64,000 nt of DNA from contig WQXS01000001.1 of the NCBI GenBank assembly GCA_009784725.1, positions 108,451-172,450 of the forward strand, given 5' to 3'. The stretch comes from Oscillospiraceae bacterium (GTDB lineage: Bacteria; Bacillota; Clostridia; Oscillospirales; Oscillospiraceae). Both the position numbers and the translations under genes were made by a program. This document shows positions 60,406-64,000 of this stretch, piece by piece (the stretch's first letter is position 1; the number at the start of each line of letters is the position of its first letter). The notes beneath the pieces are model-generated. The model saw only the letters and a list, made by a program, of their open reading frames with translations. It did no database searches and was not told the origin of the DNA.

Positions 60406-60445
60406 AATGGGGGGTCGTAATGCTAGGGCATTACAACTCCCCATT
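60406..60445 (+). terminator. Strong hairpin between repeats and nuclease gene
   Basis: AATGGGGGGTCGTAATGC pairs with GCATTACAACTCCCCATT (one mismatch, one wobble) around TAGG, then TTAAATTG. It may act as a leaky terminator or attenuator that sets RNA-to-toxin ratio. Confidence 0.7.
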
Positions 60446-60460
60446 TAAATTGAGGTGGAT

Positions 60461-61066
60461 ATGAAAAAAGATGAAGCAATTAAGATTTTAACTACTTGTG
60501 CCGGACAATATAATAAGAATCTTGCGAATAAGAATGTGTTATATATTTTTAGTGGAAACGGTAAGATTAGTTACTTTGAATCTCTGTTTTTACCAAGACA
60601 TTATTTACATTTGACAGGAATAGAAATAGTATCGGAAAATATAAAAAGCGTAGATTTTTATAGGCTTTGCTTAAAAAGTAAACTATCTTCATCTGCGTTT
60701 ACTTTTCACAAGAATGGCACTACCGAAATGAAGTTATCTGTTTTGCCTCAAGTAATGAATATTCATAGATCAGCGAAAATGATTGGGGACTATGACAATA
60801 AAAAATCCATATTATATACAGAGAAAATTATAGGCACGATTACAGCATGTGTCGGTTTTGTTCGTGATGACAGGTACTATCTTCCAAATACAACCCTGCG
60901 AGAAGATATTAGAACAATCACTTTAAAACCGCAAAAACGTATTTTAGCAATTTTCACTAAGGGAGATAAAGACAAGCGATATTATAACTGTTCATACTTA
61001 GCAAAAAGAGTTTCATTGGAATCTATTGCTATTTCAGACGAACTAAAACAATTAATTAGTTTATAA
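60461..61066 (+). CDS. PBECR4-like nuclease, putative toxin
   Basis: A 201-residue protein resembling the PBECR4 family (phage Barnase-EndoU-ColicinE5/D-RelE-like nuclease fold). Recognised stretches are SYFESLFLPRHYLHLTG, TTEMKLSVLPQVMNIH, AKMIGDYDNKK and ITLKPQKRILAIF. No signal or membrane segment. Family members are predicted RNases found in phages and mobile elements; the assignment is from memory of family sequences, not a search. GAGGTGG lies 2-3 nt before ATG 60461; a GTG two codons earlier is less likely. The upstream repeats and hairpin suggest RNA-mediated control. Confidence 0.6.
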   Translation: MKKDEAIKILTTCAGQYNKNLANKNVLYIFSGNGKISYFESLFLPRHYLHLTGIEIVSENIKSVDFYRLCLKSKLSSSAFTFHKNGTTEMKLSVLPQVMNIHRSAKMIGDYDNKKSILYTEKIIGTITACVGFVRDDRYYLPNTTLREDIRTITLKPQKRILAIFTKGDKDKRYYNCSYLAKRVSLESIAISDELKQLISL

Positions 61067-61089
61067 TAGAGCTAAACTTATCCAAAAAG

Positions 61090-61118
61090 GTGACAGAACT
61101 GTCCCGTTGTGTCATCCC
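61090..61118. repeat. Diverged GGGGACGG-family unit
   Basis: GTGACAGAACTGTCCCGTTGTGTCA follows the PBECR4-like gene; it is palindromic at its ends (TGACA / TGTCA). Confidence 0.55.
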
Positions 61119-61150
61119 CTTTTAATTTTGCATTAAAAAGTTTTTTTATA

Positions 61151-62227
61151 CTAATTATTATCTATAATCTCCCCTCCGGTATGTATCTCTCTCCATCCTC
61201 CTGTAAGTGTTCCGTTATTGATAAATTTACTATTTCCTTCTACTCTTAAAGTTGATCGATTACCAAGGATTAAAGTGCCATCGTTAGTAAATGTTACTTC
61301 CTTCCATAATGCTAGTCCCCCACGTTCAGTTTTTATGATTCCCTTATTGTAAATCTTCCCCAACCCCGACCCAATATTAGCATATGTATTACCACCATTT
61401 ATTAATATATTTCCTTCATTAATTAATGTCGCCGGTGTTTTGTTATCTGGTGTTTCCCAGTGCAGTCCGATCTGTAAACTAGTATCAGGATTCAATATGA
61501 TCGTCCCATAATTGATCAATCTCGACCCATGATGAACAGTAAACCCTGCTACAACACTCTGTGGGTCATTGTCCATAGTGATTTCAAGTGTTGCTCCTTC
61601 GTGTACAACTAAGTCAACATCACTGGAAAGATAATACCAAGTCCAAAATCCAGTTTCAAACAAAATCGTTGTATCCCCATCGTTTCCAATATGTCGAATA
61701 TTGATGACAACATTGTCAATAAGAAAACTTTCATCATCAATGACAAACTCTAAGTCAACAATCCCATTTTCATCAACAATAAAGGATTCTAGTTGTTCTA
61801 TACGTGCTATCTGATTAATCCTGAACATCGAGTTAACCCAAACAGCTATCAACTCGACATCCTCAGTTATCACTTTGTTAACGTCGAACAACTCTGTTGT
61901 CGAAAGAACCCATCCATAGAATGACTGACTCCTTAACTTGGGTTCATCGGGTAATAAATCACCCAAAGTCGCCCCATCCTCAACTTTCACAATGAAAACA
62001 TCAGAACCATCTTCCCATGAACCACCATTTGGATTGAAACTAACTTTATGTGAGTTTATGGGTTCAGGGGTTGGTTCGGGAGTTGGTTGTGGGGTTGGTT
62101 CGGGGGTAGGTGTTTCCGTTGGTGTCAAGTCAGGGGTCGTAATCGGAACATCCTCAGATGTCGAACAACCGAATAAAACAAATGACAACATCAGTAAAAC
62201 AAGTATAAGTGTAAGTATTTTCTTCAT
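61151..62227 (-). CDS. Lipoprotein with TPEP spacer and Listeria-Bacteroides-type repeat
   Basis: A 358-residue lipoprotein with signal peptide, lipobox LFGC (Cys about 21), a Thr-Pro-Glu-Pro spacer (about 35-58), one InlB_B/Flg_new-type repeat (VSFNPNGGSW ... GWVLSTTELFDVNK ... LIAVWVN, about 62-128), then a beta-helix-like region with recurrent Asn/Gly strands (LINYGTIILNP, LINEGNILINGG, IYNKGIIKTE, FTNDGTLILG, FINNGTLTGG). The last part resembles right-handed beta-helix adhesins. ATG 62227 has GAGGT ahead; the longer frame is rejected. Confidence 0.8.
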   Translation of the reverse strand: MKKILTLILVLLMLSFVLFGCSTSEDVPITTPDLTPTETPTPEPTPQPTPEPTPEPINSHKVSFNPNGGSWEDGSDVFIVKVEDGATLGDLLPDEPKLRSQSFYGWVLSTTELFDVNKVITEDVELIAVWVNSMFRINQIARIEQLESFIVDENGIVDLEFVIDDESFLIDNVVINIRHIGNDGDTTILFETGFWTWYYLSSDVDLVVHEGATLEITMDNDPQSVVAGFTVHHGSRLINYGTIILNPDTSLQIGLHWETPDNKTPATLINEGNILINGGNTYANIGSGLGKIYNKGIIKTERGGLALWKEVTFTNDGTLILGNRSTLRVEGNSKFINNGTLTGGWREIHTGGEIIDNN

Positions 62228-62311
62228 ATAAAACCTCTGCAAGACACTGCTTCGGGCTGTGTCTTCTGTGTCATAGAGACGGCACAAAATCTCAATTACA
62301 AGACAATGGTC

Positions 62312-62335
62312 ACTGTGTCAGGAGAACCGTCCATC
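62312..62335. repeat. Diverged GGGGACGG-family unit
   Basis: CTGTGTCAGGAGAACCGTCC lies between the two lipoprotein genes. Confidence 0.5.
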
Positions 62336-62338
62336 CGG

Positions 62339-63193
62339 TTAATCTATTGCTGTGAACCATGTTAAAATTTCAGGAACAAGCTCGGGTTCTTGGGTGGTTA
62401 TTTTAATTTCCCTTAAAAAATCATCTTTAATATTAGCGTATGTATAGTAATTTCTATAATCATCAATGTACTCCCATAACATTTCCCATTCATAAGGTCC
62501 TATTTTTGTAGTTCCATCAGCTTTAGCTCTGCCATCCAATTTTCCGGATATTAAATCGTCAAGAAAGATACGCTCATTGAAATAATCATCAACAGTCATT
62601 CCTGTATCAAGTTTCACAAAAAATATTTGTATATATCCATTGCGTCCAATGTTCCCAGCGCTCATCTCATAAAAAGGACGTAGTGGTTCTCGTCCTAACT
62701 TTCGAATTATATCTTGCCCACTACCATCAGGAAACCTGTCTTTTGCTAGCGCATCCCAGATATCTGTGGGAATTTCTTTGCCGACTAAATTATCTACAAA
62801 TTCTGCTGTTTGAGCTCTTTGATCCGGATCCACATCCCATGCTTCTATATGATGTGTATTATATTCACCAGTTAAGGAATCACCATCCCAATCATCAGGT
62901 AACTCTAGTTGTAATCCCAAGTATTCATTAATATACACATTATCATACCAAATACCACGAACCGGCAAACCATTGTATGGGTCTTGTGGAATCAGAACAA
63001 TTGGTTCGGGAGTCGGTTCCGGAGTAACCTCCGGTGTCGGTTCAGGTGTGGGTTCAGGAGTAGGCGTAGGGTCAGGGGAAGGCGTTGCAACAGGTGTAGG
63101 ATCAGGTGTAACAGGTACATCAGCGGTTGAGCAACCAATGAGCAATGCGGCAAGTAAAATTATAGCTATAATAAATAAACTTATTTTTTTCAT
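62339..63193 (-). CDS. Lipoprotein with TPEP spacer, unknown extracellular domain
   Basis: A 284-residue lipoprotein with lipobox LIGC (Cys about 21), a Pro/Thr/Glu repeat spacer (about 27-68) similar to that of the gene downstream, then a roughly 210-residue domain (YINEYLGLQLELPDDW, YIQIFFVKLDTGMTVDDYF, EWEMLWEYIDDY) resembling PsbP-like or stress-type lipoprotein folds only vaguely. AAAGGAG precedes the ATG at 63193. Same strand as its neighbours, possibly an operon with the small membrane protein at 63222. Confidence 0.75.
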   Translation of the reverse strand: MKKISLFIIAIILLAALLIGCSTADVPVTPDPTPVATPSPDPTPTPEPTPEPTPEVTPEPTPEPIVLIPQDPYNGLPVRGIWYDNVYINEYLGLQLELPDDWDGDSLTGEYNTHHIEAWDVDPDQRAQTAEFVDNLVGKEIPTDIWDALAKDRFPDGSGQDIIRKLGREPLRPFYEMSAGNIGRNGYIQIFFVKLDTGMTVDDYFNERIFLDDLISGKLDGRAKADGTTKIGPYEWEMLWEYIDDYRNYYTYANIKDDFLREIKITTQEPELVPEILTWFTAID

Positions 63194-63221
63194 TGTATGA
63201 ACTCCTTTCAACTTAACTTAT

Positions 63222-63440
63222 CTATTGTTGCTTGTATACTTTATTGGCTGTAACACCGAAAATTACTGCTATTACTACTTGTATAACAACAACAAATAGA
63301 AAAAGTACAATTATATACCATTTTACTTCTGATTGTTGGAGTAAAATTACTATCAATGTTATTGTTGAAATTATTACTGCCATAATTGATGCAAGAACAC
63401 TTGTTAATGTCGAATAAATTGTAAACTTACTGCTATCCAT
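63222..63440 (-). CDS. Small two-helix membrane protein
   Basis: A 72-residue protein with two hydrophobic helices (about 8-35 and 42-64) separated by QQSEVKWY and ending in a basic tail. A good ribosome site (AGGAATTGAGGAAA) supports translation. No family recognised; it precedes the lipoprotein gene by 28 nt on the same strand. Confidence 0.65.
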   Translation of the reverse strand: MDSSKFTIYSTLTSVLASIMAVIISTITLIVILLQQSEVKWYIIVLFLFVVVIQVVIAVIFGVTANKVYKQQ

Positions 63441-63464
63441 TTTATTTCCTCAATTCCTATTATT

Positions 63465-63722
63465 TCGGAAACGAAAAAAGTGCCGTGTAATCACGTTCTT
63501 AAGAACGATTCCATACACAGCGCACGTATTGTGCTACACAACCGACTATCCAACACCGATATCAGTGTTATGACTTGCACCTTTTAGGATAAAATCATAT
63601 AATAGTCAAAGCGGTATTTCAATGAAATTGTGTATGTGCTTGACTCACATATACAGGTCGGAGGGTGGTTTCGACACTCTCCGGCTGCCGCCGGGGTTCC
63701 GGCGAGGCACTTTCGTTTCCTA
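63465..63722 (-). ncRNA. Candidate structured non-coding RNA (about 255 nt)
   Basis: The two ends are complementary: GAAACGAAAGTGCC at the right end (minus strand 5') pairs with GGCACTTTTTTCGTTTC at the left end, closing the whole region. Inside are several hairpins: GCCGG/CCGGC, CGGAGAGTG/CACCCTCCG, GTATATGTG/CACATACAC, AACACTGA/CGGTGTT, GACTAT/ATAGTC and a long stem capped by GTTCTTAAGAAC. On the minus strand a TATAAT lies about 11 nt before the 5' end and a T-run sits at the 3' stem, so minus is favoured. No long reading frame is present. The RNA class is not identified. Confidence 0.5.
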
Positions 63723-64000
63723 TGCAATTATATTATACCGCTCATAATAATGCAATAATTTTCTTGATATTTTGATATTAAACACAACCAAAACCACCCC
63801 CTATCATAGGAGCGATTCAAACTAAAGACAGCACAAGGGAACTGTTCTCCTATGCTATAAAAAACACAACAGAACCATCCCGTTTATACTGTAAAGGGTA
63901 TTTCAAATAGAGTACCTACTACAACACGGTAACTGTCCTGTTTGCAGCACATATTGTCTTCTACGAAGACGTTAGGAGTTAACGTGTAGCGGCTGAACAA
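63723..64000. other. Gene-free end of window with diverged repeat units
   Basis: Only diverged GGGGACGG-family traces (63831-63857, 63863-63885 and near 63930) and AT-rich sequence were seen. A gene could enter from the right edge, but none is supported. Confidence 0.4.

Noticed and set aside
60256..60420. Protein-coding reading of the 51-nt tandem repeats (FFPDECAG-type peptide)
   Set aside because: The frame is open but lacks any ATG/GTG/TTG start with a ribosome site after the upstream stop; the two units differ by both silent and replacement changes. Kept as RNA candidate instead, though a decayed gene end is not excluded.
63465..63722. tmRNA, 6S or RNase P RNA
   Set aside because: No tRNA-like end, tag-peptide frame or conserved RNase P core was recognised; only the end-to-end pairing resembles 6S. 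Left unassigned.

Overview
The window looks like a chromosome segment of an uncultured or little-studied member of the Clostridia (low-GC Firmicutes). The signs are strong AGGAGG-type ribosome binding sites, TTGACA/TATAAT promoters, a SigD (sigma-28) type promoter, CheX-type chemotaxis, DUF5011/transglutaminase surface proteins, lipoproteins with TPEP spacers and zinc-ribbon membrane proteins. No rRNA, tRNA, CRISPR array, insertion-sequence transposase or prophage was recognised.

Layout. 0-12 kb: sugar metabolism (partial Gfo/Idh/MocA oxidoreductase, xylose-isomerase-like TIM barrel, GH29 fucosidase, GH3 glycosidase), an M23 cell-wall hydrolase, a SigD-type promoter ahead of a coiled-coil protein, a PIN-toxin pair and a gene remnant. 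12-26.5 kb: MATE pump, copper P-type ATPase, GPH sugar symporter, a STAS / PP2C-phosphatase / CDF-like group, a broken diguanylate cyclase, vapBC, an orphan ABC-2 permease, an Na/Pi symporter and an Ig/Fn3 surface protein. 26.6-34 kb: Lhr-like helicase, two linked class-I glutamine-amidotransferase-like (C26) proteins of which the first has lost its nucleophile, another oxidoreductase and a second MATE pump. 34-44 kb: a minus-strand chemotaxis operon cheA-cheW-mcp-cheB-cheR-cheY-cheX, plus a divergent two-receiver regulator.

44.2-58.9 kb is an envelope-modification neighbourhood. It holds an MBOAT acyltransferase, an SGNH-like membrane protein, three transglutaminase-like surface proteins (the first with Ser in place of the catalytic Cys), two paralogous lipoproteins, an Asp/Glu-racemase-family protein, a ROK kinase, an AGE epimerase, and an amino-acid adenylating enzyme with its own carrier protein. 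The four activities of a Dlt system (A-domain, carrier, MBOAT, SGNH) are all present, but spread out and mixed with unusual partners.

59-64 kb is accessory. It contains a higBA-type module with a palindromic operator, then a consensus promoter, two 51-nt tandem repeats, a strong hairpin and a BECR-fold (PBECR4-like) nuclease gene. That order matches type III (RNA antitoxin) toxin-antitoxin loci and is the best candidate for an undescribed system. Two TPEP-linker lipoproteins, a small membrane protein and an approximately 255-nt candidate structured RNA follow.

Two dispersed repeat families run through the window. One is a GGGGACGGTTC / GGGGACAGG palindromic family that has inserted in frame into the copper ATPase (three sites) and the adenylation enzyme. 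The other is a roughly 180-220-bp long-hairpin element present in three copies, with matched arms that differ between copies. Several genes sit 5-9 nt after a promoter -10 box and have no Shine-Dalgarno, suggesting leaderless transcripts.
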